Shown: in pieces, positions 15,965 to 24,054 of the stretch
How the letters are laid out: each line of letters begins with the position of its first letter
How positions within the stretch are numbered: the first letter of the stretch is position 1
DNA from: Dehalococcoidales bacterium
GTDB lineage: Bacteria; Chloroflexota; Dehalococcoidia; Dehalococcoidales; UBA2162
Direction of reading: 5' to 3'
Assembly (NCBI GenBank): GCA_030690265.1
Contig: JAUYHA010000049.1
Coordinates: forward strand, 1-64,000
Length of the DNA: 64,000 nucleotides
Made by a program: the position numbers and the translations under genes
Notes under the pieces: model-generated
What the model was told of the DNA's origin: nothing
The model's database searches: none
Seen by the model: only the letters and a program-made list of their open reading frames with translations

Positions 15965-17902
15965 TCAGCCAAAGATATACATCACCAGAATAATTGCTAT
16001 AATGCCGATGCCAATAGCCAGGCCGTAAAGCTGTAGCTGCCCTGTTTGCATCCTCCGGATAGCTCCGCCTTCAGCGTAGGCTCCTTCCGCCACCCCGTTC
16101 ACAGTTCCATCCACAACATAGGTATCGATTTTTTCAAGCCCGGCAAACAGCCCGCCAATCAGGCTTATTTTAACGATGATATTTTCATATAGCTCATCCA
16201 AAAAGTACTTGCGCAGGAAGAGCGTATAGAGCGGTTTGAAAGTGGTGCCGATTCTCTCGGCAGAAATCTTCTTCGAGCCGTACATTAAATAGGCGAGCAA
16301 AATACCCGCACCCGCTATTATTAACGAGAGCCAGGGTAATCCATGTGCCAGGATAGCAAAGAAGCCGGGAGCGTGAACCTCATGCCCCATAAAGGCGTTG
16401 AATCCCCCGGTGACATTCCAGAAACCGGAAACTACCGCCAGTACAGCCAGAACGACCATAGGCACTACCATTACCGGCGGTGACTCGTGGGGATGAGCAC
16501 CGTGAGCTTCAGGAGACCCTCCTCGGTACTCCCCGCCAAAGGTCAAAAAGAGCACCCGGAAGATATAGAAAGCAGTCATAAATACCGTTATCATTGCCAG
16601 AATACCCAGTATCGGCTGATGCTCCAGGGCTATAGCCAGAATTTCGTCCTTGCTCCAGAACCCGGAGAGCGGCCAGATACCGGAGAGACTCAAAGCGGCA
16701 GTAAGGAAAGTGGCGTAGGTCCAGGGCATTGTCTTACGCAAGCCGCCCATTAATCTCATATCAAAAGTGCCGGTAGCGTGATTGACGCTGCCCGCCCCGA
16801 GGAAGAGCAGTGCTTTGAAGAAGGCGTGATTAAAGAGGTGGAAGATGCCAATTGCCGCCGCCCCTTTGGCAGCTTCCAGAGTAGCATGTCCCTCACTGGC
16901 TATAGCCAGTCCGGCAGCCCCCAAACCCAGCATCATATAGCCGAGCTGGCTGATGGTGGAATAGGCAATGACCCGCTTTATATCCGTCATTACCAGCCCC
17001 ATTGAAGCGGCAAAAATAGCCGTAACACCACCGATGATGGCTACGGTAGTTACTGCCTCCACTGACTGGGCAAAGATAGGCAAAGTGCGGGCGACCAGAA
17101 AGACACCGGCCGCTACCATGGTGGCGGCATGGATTAAGGCACTGACCGGAGTCGGACCTTCCATAGCATCGGGCAGCCAGATATGGAGGGGAAACTGGGC
17201 TGATTTACCCATAGCGCCGGAGAAAATGCCAATCGCTGCCCAGGTAAGAACACTGCCGGCTAATGCCCCCGCTATGGCTAGCTTATGCAGTTCAGCAATA
17301 TCAAAGGTGCCGGTTTTGGCAAATAGAAGCAGGATAGCCGCCAGAAAACCGAAATCGCCAAAGCGGGTAACGATAAAAGCCTTTTTCGCCGCATTGGCTG
17401 CCGAGGGGCGATGGAACCAGAAGCCGATGAGCAGGTAAGAGCAGAGACCGACCAGCTCCCAGAAAACAAAGACCAGGAGCAGGCTGTCAGCCAGCACCAC
17501 CCCCAGCATTGACGCCGTAAATAGAGACATCCAGGCATAGTAACGGTGGTAACCCGGGTCTCCTTGCATATAGCCCTGGGAATAAATCTGCACCATCAGG
17601 CTGACCGTGGTAACCACCACCAGCATTACTGCTGTCAGCGAGTCCACCAGCAGTCCGACGCGTATATTGAGGTCTCCCACGTTGAGCCAGTTGATATCCG
17701 GCAAAACCAGCTCGTGCCCCGGCTGAGCCATTACCGAAATAAGAGTCAGCAGTGATAAAATCAAGCTCGTGCCGATGGCAGCAATGGTGATATAGCCGGC
17801 TATTCTCGACTCCGCCTTGACAAAAGGCTTGACGAAAAACGATATTATCAGGAAAGAGAAAACCGGCAGTAGAAAAATAAGCCAGATTAGTTGACTCGGC
17901 AT
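15965..17902 (-). CDS. nuoL: NADH-quinone oxidoreductase subunit L
   Basis: A 645-aa subunit with 16 or so spans and the long lateral C-terminal helix of NuoL. FVFWELVGLCSYLLIGFW (near 148), AQFPLHIWLPDAMEGPTPVSALIHAATMVAAG (near 235) and KRVIAYSTISQLGYM (near 310) are diagnostic. The ATG at 17902 overlaps the stop of the upstream small gene (TAATG), so the two are translationally coupled. Confidence 0.96.
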   Translation of the reverse strand: MPSQLIWLIFLLPVFSFLIISFFVKPFVKAESRIAGYITIAAIGTSLILSLLTLISVMAQPGHELVLPDINWLNVGDLNIRVGLLVDSLTAVMLVVVTTVSLMVQIYSQGYMQGDPGYHRYYAWMSLFTASMLGVVLADSLLLVFVFWELVGLCSYLLIGFWFHRPSAANAAKKAFIVTRFGDFGFLAAILLLFAKTGTFDIAELHKLAIAGALAGSVLTWAAIGIFSGAMGKSAQFPLHIWLPDAMEGPTPVSALIHAATMVAAGVFLVARTLPIFAQSVEAVTTVAIIGGVTAIFAASMGLVMTDIKRVIAYSTISQLGYMMLGLGAAGLAIASEGHATLEAAKGAAAIGIFHLFNHAFFKALLFLGAGSVNHATGTFDMRLMGGLRKTMPWTYATFLTAALSLSGIWPLSGFWSKDEILAIALEHQPILGILAMITVFMTAFYIFRVLFLTFGGEYRGGSPEAHGAHPHESPPVMVVPMVVLAVLAVVSGFWNVTGGFNAFMGHEVHAPGFFAILAHGLPWLSLIIAGAGILLAYLMYGSKKISAERIGTTFKPLYTLFLRKYFLDELYENIIVKISLIGGLFAGLEKIDTYVVDGTVNGVAEGAYAEGGAIRRMQTGQLQLYGLAIGIGIIAIILVMYIFG

Positions 17903-18096
17903 TACAGTTTTCTTAACACCTCTTCAATAACATGCTTTTTATCTTCAGGCACCAGCACCCGGTAGCCAGCCAATTCCTGCCCTATTGGCAAGCCGGAGAC
18001 CGGCATAAGGCGGGTGGGAATCCCCTCCCCCTCGAAGAGTTCCTTCCACATCTCCGCCATCATTAAGTTCGGCGCCTTTTTAATCTCTACCCACAC
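17902..18096 (-). CDS. Small DUF2007-like protein inside the nuo operon
   Basis: About 64 aa. The sequence has the short alpha-beta pattern of the DUF2007 (putative signal-transducing) family: WKELFEGEGIPTRLMP, then YRVLVPEDKKHVIEEVLRKL. I chose GTG at 18096 because codons further upstream fall in a repeat; the start is uncertain and no ribosome site is clear. Its stop overlaps the nuoL ATG, and a repeat separates it from nuoK. A role in complex I assembly or regulation is possible but only suggested by position. Confidence 0.6.
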   Translation of the reverse strand: MWVEIKKAPNLMMAEMWKELFEGEGIPTRLMPVSGLPIGQELAGYRVLVPEDKKHVIEEVLRKL

Positions 18097-18102
18097 AGTT
18101 AA

Positions 18103-18212
18103 AATCCCAAATTCTAATTTCCAAATTCCAAACTCCAAACAAATTCAAATTTCAAAATCCAAATACCAAAAATCATTTGGCCTTTGAGTTTTGTCATTTG
18201 AGCTTTATTTCT
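18103..18212. repeat. TTTGG/CCAAA dispersed repeat, copy 3
   Basis: AT-rich run of CCAAATTCC, CCAAACTCC, then CATTTGGCC and GTCATTTGAGCTTTA words, lying between nuoK and the DUF2007-like gene, thus inside the operon and transcribed with it. Confidence 0.65.
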
Positions 18213-18215
18213 TTA

Positions 18216-18527
18216 CTACCCCTTCATCAAATCAATATCGGTGCTTTCAATGGTCTCCCGGCTGCGGTAGATAGCTATTACTATCGCCATACCAACGGCT
18301 GCCTCGGCGGCGGCAACGACCATAACGAAAATAGCGAAAACCTGGCCGGTGAGTAGCTCTGGAACAATAAAGCGGGAGAAAGCCACCAGAGCGATATTTA
18401 CCGCATTGAGCATAATTTCAAGGCACATCAGGATAACCACGGCGTTGCGTTTGGTCAGAACCCCGTACAGCCCTATAGAAAAGAGAACGGCTGATAGTAT
18501 TAAATAATGCTCCAGACCTGTAGACAC
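18216..18527 (-). CDS. nuoK: NADH-quinone oxidoreductase subunit K
   Basis: A 103-aa three-span subunit. GVLTKRNAVVILMCLEIMLNAVNIALVAFSR carries the membrane Glu essential for proton transfer, and VVAAAEAAVGMAIVIAIYR the second. The start is GTG; GGGAGAAG lies upstream, within the nuoJ end. Confidence 0.95.
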   Translation of the reverse strand: MSTGLEHYLILSAVLFSIGLYGVLTKRNAVVILMCLEIMLNAVNIALVAFSRFIVPELLTGQVFAIFVMVVAAAEAAVGMAIVIAIYRSRETIESTDIDLMKG

Positions 18528-18530
18528 GGG

Positions 18531-19019
18531 TTACTTCTCCCTCACCAAAACAATAGCTCCTAAAATAGCGGCTAACAAAAGGGCCGCCGCAATCTCTACC
18601 GCCAGAATAAAACCGCCTTCCCCCAGCAGCTTTTCCGCCAGGGCAGAGGTGGTAGGTGTCAGTGGGGAGGCTGTAGATACCTGCCATGAGGCATTGAGCA
18701 AAGTAAAAATTGTTACCCCCAGGAAGACAGCCGCTACTATAAAAGCCGGAAGGCGCAATTTATTAGCCGGGCTCCCCTGCGATACTTCCCGGGTCAGCAT
18801 GATAGCCAGGATAATCAATACCGAGATACCGCCGACATAAATCAAAACCTGGGCCGCCGCCAGAAAGTCAGCGCTGAGGGTAATATAAATTCCGGCAACA
18901 GCCAGGAAACACAGAATCAGGGAAAGGGCTGCCCGGAATACATTCCGCAGCAAAACCACGCTGAGAGCGGCAGCGGTGCCGACCAGAGCCAAAAACCAGA
19001 AAGCGATGTCCAGTCCCAT
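18531..19019 (-). CDS. nuoJ: NADH-quinone oxidoreductase subunit J
   Basis: A 162-aa five-span subunit with the typical DFLAAAQVLIYVGGISVLIILAIMLT segment. Its ATG overlaps the nuoI stop (TAATG). Length is normal for the family. Confidence 0.94.
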   Translation of the reverse strand: MGLDIAFWFLALVGTAAALSVVLLRNVFRAALSLILCFLAVAGIYITLSADFLAAAQVLIYVGGISVLIILAIMLTREVSQGSPANKLRLPAFIVAAVFLGVTIFTLLNASWQVSTASPLTPTTSALAEKLLGEGGFILAVEIAAALLLAAILGAIVLVREK

Positions 19020-19531
19020 TACTTCTTCTCGGTAATCCTTTCTACAAGCAAGGTCTGCCGGGGCAATTCGGCGGCAATTTCAGGGTAGAAGTAGCCACTG
19101 GGCTGCTTTTCCCCTGATTCCAGCATCATATCTTCTTTATTCTGCACCACCTCATGGCGGCGGTACTTTGCCCGCTCGTAAGCGTAGCCCATAAACAGGG
19201 CTTCAAAGGGACAAGCCTCAACGCATAAGGCACACTGGATGCAATAACCGGTATCTACCTGATACTTCTCAACCTCGTATTTATTGTCCACCAGGTTAGG
19301 TGAGGTAACAATGTCAATGGCGCCCTGGGGGCAGGTTTTGGCACAGGTAGCACAGCCGGTGCACTTTTCCTGGCTCCAGACCAGCTCATTGCCCCGACTG
19401 CGGCGCGAGATATTCAGCCTTTGCTCCGGATACTGGGCTACTGTAGGGTGACGGAAAAGGTGCTTTATGGTTACCGTCAGACCTTTAGCAATACCCAGCC
19501 CGTACCGTTCAAACTTCAACTCTACCTCCAC
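19019..19531 (-). CDS. nuoI: NADH-quinone oxidoreductase subunit I
   Basis: A 170-aa peripheral subunit with two [4Fe-4S] clusters, from CTGCATCAKTCPQGAID and CIQCALCVEACPFEAL, that pass electrons toward NuoB. The N-terminal amphipathic helix (ERYGLGIAKGLTVTIKHLF) fits. GTG at 19531 overlaps nuoH by 23 bases; a TTG at 19519 right after GGAGGT is an alternative start. Confidence 0.94.
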   Translation of the reverse strand: MEVELKFERYGLGIAKGLTVTIKHLFRHPTVAQYPEQRLNISRRSRGNELVWSQEKCTGCATCAKTCPQGAIDIVTSPNLVDNKYEVEKYQVDTGYCIQCALCVEACPFEALFMGYAYERAKYRRHEVVQNKEDMMLESGEKQPSGYFYPEIAAELPRQTLLVERITEKK

Positions 19532-20609
19532 CTAATCTGGAGAATTTAGACCAGAGCAGGACCAGTCCTGCCGCTACAGCGAAATTAATCGGCACCATTA
19601 TCCAGAGTGCATTCACAGGCAAGGTTAATCTCTGTATTGCGGTGATAAGCAGGTTTAATAAAGCCAGGGGGAGAAGAAACTTCCAGGCAAGAGCCATTAG
19701 CTGGTCTATTCTGATGCGGGGTAAAGTGGTTCGTATCCAGACCATAACGAAGAATACAGCAATGACTTTAATGACAAACCACAGCCAACCCGGCAGCAGC
19801 GGCCCCCGCCAGCCACCAAGGAAGAGGGTGGTAACCAGAGACGAGATAGCAACAGCTTCAGCGTATTCCACCAGGTAAAACATGGCGAATTTCATGCCCG
19901 AGTATTCAGTGTGAAAGCCAGCGACAATCTCCGAATCAGCTTCCATCAGGTCAAAGGGGCTGCGATTAATTTCAGCACTTCCCGCTATGAAGAAGAGTAG
20001 AAAGCCCAGCGGCTGTAAGAGAATGAAGGGAATATCCTGAGCCTGGACAATCTGGTGCAAGGATAGCGAACCAGCGATAACTACCACGCCGGCAATGGCT
20101 AATACCAGCGGGATTTCGTAGCTCACCACGGCGGCAACCATCCGCATAGCACCGATAAGGGAATACTTGTTACGGGAGCCCCACCCAGCCATAAAAACCC
20201 CCACCGTGGAAACGGAGCTGATGGCGACCACATAGAGAATACCGATATCCAGGTCACCCACCAGTGACCAGCCATCCCCGAATGGCACTACGGCAAAAAT
20301 CATCAGTGCCGGCACAAAGGCGACAATCGGTGCCAGCCAGTGAACGAGCTTATCAGCATCGGCCGGGACAATGTCTTCTTTGAGCAATACCTTGATGGCA
20401 TCAGCCACCGGCTGCAACATGCCAAAGAGGCCGGTGCGGTTGGGGCCAAGGCGGGATTGCATCCGGGCCATCCCCCTCCGCTCGATATAGATGAACCCCA
20501 TCACCAGGACCAGAACACTTGCTATGATGACAGCAGTGAATAACAGCCAGTGCCACCAGAACCCCCCGGGCCAGTCGGAAGGCAGGGCTGGCAGGCTGGA
20601 CAGGGTCAA
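19509..20609 (-). CDS. nuoH: NADH-quinone oxidoreductase subunit H
   Basis: A 366-aa eight-span subunit at the quinone site. RRGMARMQSRLGPNRTGLFGMLQPVADAIKVLLKED and ADSEIVAGFHTEYSGMKFAMFYLVEY (the E-rich loop) are clear NuoH motifs. The start is TTG at 20609 with no good ribosome site, 17 bases after the nuoD stop, so the exact start is uncertain. Confidence 0.95.
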   Translation of the reverse strand: MTLSSLPALPSDWPGGFWWHWLLFTAVIIASVLVLVMGFIYIERRGMARMQSRLGPNRTGLFGMLQPVADAIKVLLKEDIVPADADKLVHWLAPIVAFVPALMIFAVVPFGDGWSLVGDLDIGILYVVAISSVSTVGVFMAGWGSRNKYSLIGAMRMVAAVVSYEIPLVLAIAGVVVIAGSLSLHQIVQAQDIPFILLQPLGFLLFFIAGSAEINRSPFDLMEADSEIVAGFHTEYSGMKFAMFYLVEYAEAVAISSLVTTLFLGGWRGPLLPGWLWFVIKVIAVFFVMVWIRTTLPRIRIDQLMALAWKFLLPLALLNLLITAIQRLTLPVNALWIMVPINFAVAAGLVLLWSKFSRLGGGRVEV

Positions 20610-20626
20610 GCCACTATTTGTGGTTA

Positions 20627-21730
20627 CTATCTATCCACCTCCCCCACAGTAATATCAATGCTGCCGAAAATAATGATGAGGTCGGCCAGCTTCCAGCCGA
20701 TGACCATATTACGCAGTGCCGTCAGGTTTATCAAGCTCGGCGGCCTGATGTGGCAGCGATAGGGAGCAATAGAATTATCCGATACCAGGTAAAAAGCGAG
20801 CTCCCCTTTGGGAGACTCAACCCGAGCGTAAGCTTCTCCCACCGGGGGACGAACCAGGTGAGGCACCGCGGCCCTTACCGGGCCGGCAGGCAAGCCTTTC
20901 GCAGCCTGTTCAATAATGCGCAGGCTCTGCCTCATCTCATTAACTCTGGCCCGGTAACGGTCGTAGCAATCACCAATACTGCCGGTGGGAATATCAAAGT
21001 CAAAGCGGTCATAGATAGAGTAAGGGTCTGCCTTACGGATATCCCATCTAACACCGCTGGCCCGGAGCACCGGGCCGGTAACGGAGCAGTTTATTGCCAG
21101 TTCATCGGGCAGAATGCCCACTCCTTTTGAACGTGCCAGCAGTATCTCGTTCTCCTTGAGCAGACGGTCATATTCATCGACATATCCGTGCATCTGCCCC
21201 AGAAATCGCCCTAGAGCCGGTAAGAATTCATCGGGAACATCCTGGCTGACTCCGCCAATCCGCATATAGTTGTAGGTAAGGCGCTGGCCGCTGACCATCT
21301 CAAAAAGGTCTAAAATTTTCTCTCTTTCCCGGAACATATAGAGGAAGGGGGTAAAGTAAGCGCCGCATTCATTCAAAAAGGCACCGACGGCAATAAGATA
21401 GGCGGCAATACGCTGTAGCTCCGCCATGATGACCCGCAGGTATTCAGCCCGCTCCGGCACCTTTATCCCGGCTAGCTTTTCCACGGCTAAAACATAAGCC
21501 AGGTTGTTATTCATTGCCGAGATATAGTCCAGGCGGTCAGTCAGAGGGATAATGCCACCATAAGTCCTTTCTTCGGCTAGCTTTTCAATGCCCCGGTGAA
21601 GGTAGCCAAAAACCGGTTCTATATCAACGACCACCTCCCCATCCAGGGTCACCCTCATCCGGAAGACACCGTGGCTGCTGGGATGTATTGGCCCGATATT
21701 AAGCAGAAAAGGTTCAGTTCTAAGTGCCAT
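20627..21730 (-). CDS. nuoD: NADH-quinone oxidoreductase subunit D
   Basis: A 367-aa 49-kDa-type subunit that lines the quinone pocket. [23 protein letters not shown] at the N-terminus has the conserved His residues; [16 protein letters not shown] and the closing [12 protein letters not shown] are also typical. ATG at 21730 overlaps the nuoC TGA (TGATG); a GTG three bases earlier also exists. Confidence 0.96.
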   Translation of the reverse strand: MALRTEPFLLNIGPIHPSSHGVFRMRVTLDGEVVVDIEPVFGYLHRGIEKLAEERTYGGIIPLTDRLDYISAMNNNLAYVLAVEKLAGIKVPERAEYLRVIMAELQRIAAYLIAVGAFLNECGAYFTPFLYMFREREKILDLFEMVSGQRLTYNYMRIGGVSQDVPDEFLPALGRFLGQMHGYVDEYDRLLKENEILLARSKGVGILPDELAINCSVTGPVLRASGVRWDIRKADPYSIYDRFDFDIPTGSIGDCYDRYRARVNEMRQSLRIIEQAAKGLPAGPVRAAVPHLVRPPVGEAYARVESPKGELAFYLVSDNSIAPYRCHIRPPSLINLTALRNMVIGWKLADLIIIFGSIDITVGEVDR

Positions 21731-22170
21731 CACAAATAATCCTTGCGCAATGGATGCCCCTGAAAGCCTTCCCAGAGGAGAATGCGCTTTAAGTTGGGGT
21801 GGCCTTCAAAACGGATACCCATAAGGTCATAGACTTCGCGCTCCTGAAAATCAGCTCCTTTATATAAAGGCACCAGTGAGGCAACCGACGGCTCCTCACG
21901 GCTGTAACAGCGGGTCTTTATTACCAGACTATGGTTATGTTCCATAGAGGTCAGGTAGTAGACGACCTCAAAATAGTCAAAATAATCAACGGCGGTAATC
22001 GTATTGAGGAAATTGAAATCAAACCCGGGGGTGGTTTTAAGAAAAGAAACTATCTCCAGTAACGAATCACTCTTGACTAAAAGGCTGGTTTCGTCTGATT
22101 CAATAATACTTTCCGGAAATTGCTGCGCCAGCCTGGCAGCTACTTCTTTGCCGGAAAGAACTGCGGTCAT
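21730..22170 (-). CDS. nuoC: NADH-quinone oxidoreductase subunit C
   Basis: A 146-aa 30-kDa-type subunit with the family signature [23 protein letters not shown] and the closing GHPLRKDYL. It is separate from nuoD rather than fused. ATG at 22170 lies 7 bases past the nuoB stop. Confidence 0.95.
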   Translation of the reverse strand: MTAVLSGKEVAARLAQQFPESIIESDETSLLVKSDSLLEIVSFLKTTPGFDFNFLNTITAVDYFDYFEVVYYLTSMEHNHSLVIKTRCYSREEPSVASLVPLYKGADFQEREVYDLMGIRFEGHPNLKRILLWEGFQGHPLRKDYL

Positions 22171-22177
22171 TACCTGA

Positions 22178-22777
22178 TTAACCTTTCTGAAACGATGTTC
22201 TTTTGGCTATCTTTTTCTGCAGCATCTGAATGCCGTAAATCAGTGCCTCAGGCCGGGGAGGGCAACCGGGCACATAGACATCAACCGGGATGATATGATT
22301 GTAGCCGGGAACAACATTGTAAGAGGAACGGAAAATACCTCCGCTGATGCCGCAAGCCCCCATGGCAATTACCCATTTCGGCTCAGCCATCTGTTCATAT
22401 ATCCGCCTGACACTGGGTGCCATTTTCCAGGTCAATGTTCCGGCGGTAATTATCAGGTCTGCCTGACGGGGTGAAGCCCGCAGGATTTCCATGCCGAAGC
22501 GAGCCAGGTCAAAACGGGGACCGTTGGCGGCGATAAATTCAAAGGCGCAGCAGGCGGGGAAGCAAATCGCCGTCCAGAGGGAAGAGCGCCGTCCCCAGTT
22601 AATCACCTCGTCCAGGGTTGTGACCAGAATATTCCTCTCCAAATCCTCGTCCAACCATTGGTCAGGGTCAGGGATTACATCCCGGCTCCTGGCTTTTAAT
22701 TCCTCAATAATCTGGCCTTCACTGCGGTCAAGCTCCATACCGGCATAGCTATATTCCCCGGCTTTACTTATTTCCAT
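22178..22777 (-). CDS. nuoB: NADH-quinone oxidoreductase subunit B
   Basis: A 199-aa subunit that binds the terminal [4Fe-4S] cluster N2. Cys ligands are visible in [18 protein letters not shown] and [12 protein letters not shown] place the start at ATG 22777, which overlaps the nuoA end by 10 bases and follows AAGAAGG. A longer frame to 22888 only antisense-reads nuoA. The N-terminal 45 residues before the conserved core are longer than in many NuoB proteins. Confidence 0.95.
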   Translation of the reverse strand: MEISKAGEYSYAGMELDRSEGQIIEELKARSRDVIPDPDQWLDEDLERNILVTTLDEVINWGRRSSLWTAICFPACCAFEFIAANGPRFDLARFGMEILRASPRQADLIITAGTLTWKMAPSVRRIYEQMAEPKWVIAMGACGISGGIFRSSYNVVPGYNHIIPVDVYVPGCPPRPEALIYGIQMLQKKIAKRTSFQKG

Positions 22778-23139
22778 TCCAAAACCTTCTTCCGCCAGGC
22801 ATAAAGATAGCCGACAAAAACAATGAAAAGCAAGCTGATTACTCCGATAAAGCCCGCCTGTCCCAGTTCTAACAGGCTCGCTGCCCACGGGTAGAGAAAG
22901 ACAACCAGAACATCGAGAGCCAGAAAGACCAGGGCATAAAAATAATAGTGAAAGTTAAATTGCACCCAGGTCTTGCCTACAGTCTCCACACCGCACTCAA
23001 AAGTATCAACTTTGGTAGGATTCGGGCTGGAGGGGACAATCTTGAAACGGCGTAGAATAATGGGGATGACAAGCATTTGAAGAGCAAAAAGAACGGCGAT
23101 AACCAGGTACAAACCGAGGTAACCGAAATCAGTTAGCAA
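22768..23139 (-). CDS. nuoA: NADH-quinone oxidoreductase subunit A
   Basis: A 123-aa three-span subunit with the diagnostic [40 protein letters not shown]. The start is best placed at TTG 23139, which follows GGAGGGACTTTATCA and lies about 25 bases after the predicted transcription start. It is the first gene of an operon that codes all membrane and quinone-module subunits but no NADH-oxidising NuoE, NuoF or NuoG. Confidence 0.93.
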   Translation of the reverse strand: MLTDFGYLGLYLVIAVLFALQMLVIPIILRRFKIVPSSPNPTKVDTFECGVETVGKTWVQFNFHYYFYALVFLALDVLVVFLYPWAASLLELGQAGFIGVISLLFIVFVGYLYAWRKKVLEWK

Positions 23140-23169
23140 TGATAAAGTCCCTCCAAAAAAGCCGTAGCT

Positions 23170-23198
23170 AGTATACCACCTCAATTCAAAAAAGACAA
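23170..23198 (-). promoter_or_regulatory. Promoter of the nuo operon
   Basis: On the minus strand TTGTCT (23193-23198) and TATACT (23170-23175) are exactly 17 bases apart, a good sigma70-type match placed about 30 bases before the nuoA start. Confidence 0.75.
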
Positions 23199-23211
23199 GT
23201 GGGTGTTTAAT

Positions 23212-23275
23212 GAGGTCGTTCAACAACAATATGTCATTGCGAGTCCTTCCTCGGAAGGACTCGCAATCTCTATAG
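23212..23275. repeat. Half copy of the TCATTGCGAG element between divergent promoters
   Basis: GAGGTCGTTCAACAACAATA leads into TGTCATTGCGAG, with an inner hairpin GAGTCCTTCC...GGAAGGACTC. The right end is missing. It separates the nuo promoter from the promoter of the haem operon. Confidence 0.6.
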
Positions 23276-23291
23276 ATTATTCATATAGCTC

Positions 23292-23321
23292 TTGACATTA
23301 TTCTGGAGAATCTGTTATATT
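23292..23321 (+). promoter_or_regulatory. Strong extended -10 promoter of the haem operon
   Basis: A perfect TTGACA (23292-23297) and TATATT (23316-23321) lie 18 bases apart, the latter preceded by TGT, an extended -10. It points to the regulator gene at 23398, which heads the operon. Confidence 0.8.
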
Positions 23322-23333
23322 AATGTAGATTTT

Positions 23334-23347
23334 TACAGATATTTGTA
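23334..23347 (+). promoter_or_regulatory. Candidate operator dyad
   Basis: TACAGATATTTGTA is an inverted repeat with one mismatched pair. It starts 13 bases downstream of the -10 box, in the initially transcribed region, where a bound protein would block transcription. The first gene codes a DNA-binding protein, so autoregulation is a reasonable guess. Confidence 0.4.
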
Positions 23348-23397
23348 GTTTTGGGTATTTTTAATAACAGTTCCTATTTATCCAGGTGAGGTGATTC

Positions 23398-24054
23398 TTG
23401 TCTCAAGAGCCTTTCCTCAGTATCAGTGAAGCCAGTCATCTGCTGGGTGTCAGCGAAGCCGCCCTGCGTCAGTGGACAGATGAAGGGAAAATAAAGGCAT
23501 TTATCACTCCGGGTGGCCACCGCCGCTATGCCAGGGCAGAGCTAAGAAAACTGATGAGTTCGCAGACCAAGATACTGGGCATAAAGGATTTAGCTGCCGG
23601 GCTGGAGGAAACCGCCGGACAGCACCGGGAAATTTCCCGGGCTTCCCTGAAGGACACTGCCTGGTTCAACAAGCTGAGTGAGGAATCACAAACACATCTT
23701 GCCGAGCTCGGCAGGCAGCTGCTCAACCTGATTATAAAATACATTACCGAGCCTTCCCATCGGGAAGAAACTATCCGGATGGTCCGGGAAATCGGCCGTA
23801 ATCACGGTGAAACATTAGCCAGGTCAGGACAACCCCTTACTGATTCTGTGGAGGCTTTCCTTTTACACCGGGAGCCGATTATGCAGGCGGTCGCTCACCT
23901 GATGAGAAAAAGAGAGGGCGTTACCGGCCGTATCGTTGAGGCAATACCGATGGTTGCCAGGGCTATGGATGAAGCCCTGACCGCTCTGGTGGCTGCTCAT
24001 CAGCAGCACCGCAACGGGGTTAAGACAGCTAGTACCGGAGGCAATTCTGTATGA
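23398..24054 (+). CDS. MerR/excisionase-type regulator with RsbRD-like helical sensor domain
   Basis: A 218-aa protein. Residues 6-50 form a MerR-type winged helix (LSISEASHLLGVSEAALRQWTDEGKI, then PGGHRRYARAELRKL). Residues 85-205 form an all-helical domain resembling the RsbRD N-terminal sensor fold, with VREIGRNHGETLARSGQPLTDSVEAFLLHREPIM. Conserved-looking histidines H136 and H157 sit in that domain. TTG at 23398 follows GAGGTG. The stop overlaps the ATG of ahbC (ATGA). As first gene of the haem operon it probably controls it; sensing haem, a porphyrin or a gas is inference. It could equally be a general stress sensor. Confidence 0.75.
   Translation: MSQEPFLSISEASHLLGVSEAALRQWTDEGKIKAFITPGGHRRYARAELRKLMSSQTKILGIKDLAAGLEETAGQHREISRASLKDTAWFNKLSEESQTHLAELGRQLLNLIIKYITEPSHREETIRMVREIGRNHGETLARSGQPLTDSVEAFLLHREPIMQAVAHLMRKREGVTGRIVEAIPMVARAMDEALTALVAAHQQHRNGVKTASTGGNSV

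Noticed and set aside
17902-18138. Longer start for the DUF2007-like protein at 18138
   Set aside because: The first 14 codons read through the TTTGG/CCAAA repeat (MEFGIWKLEFGI) and are unlikely to be native.
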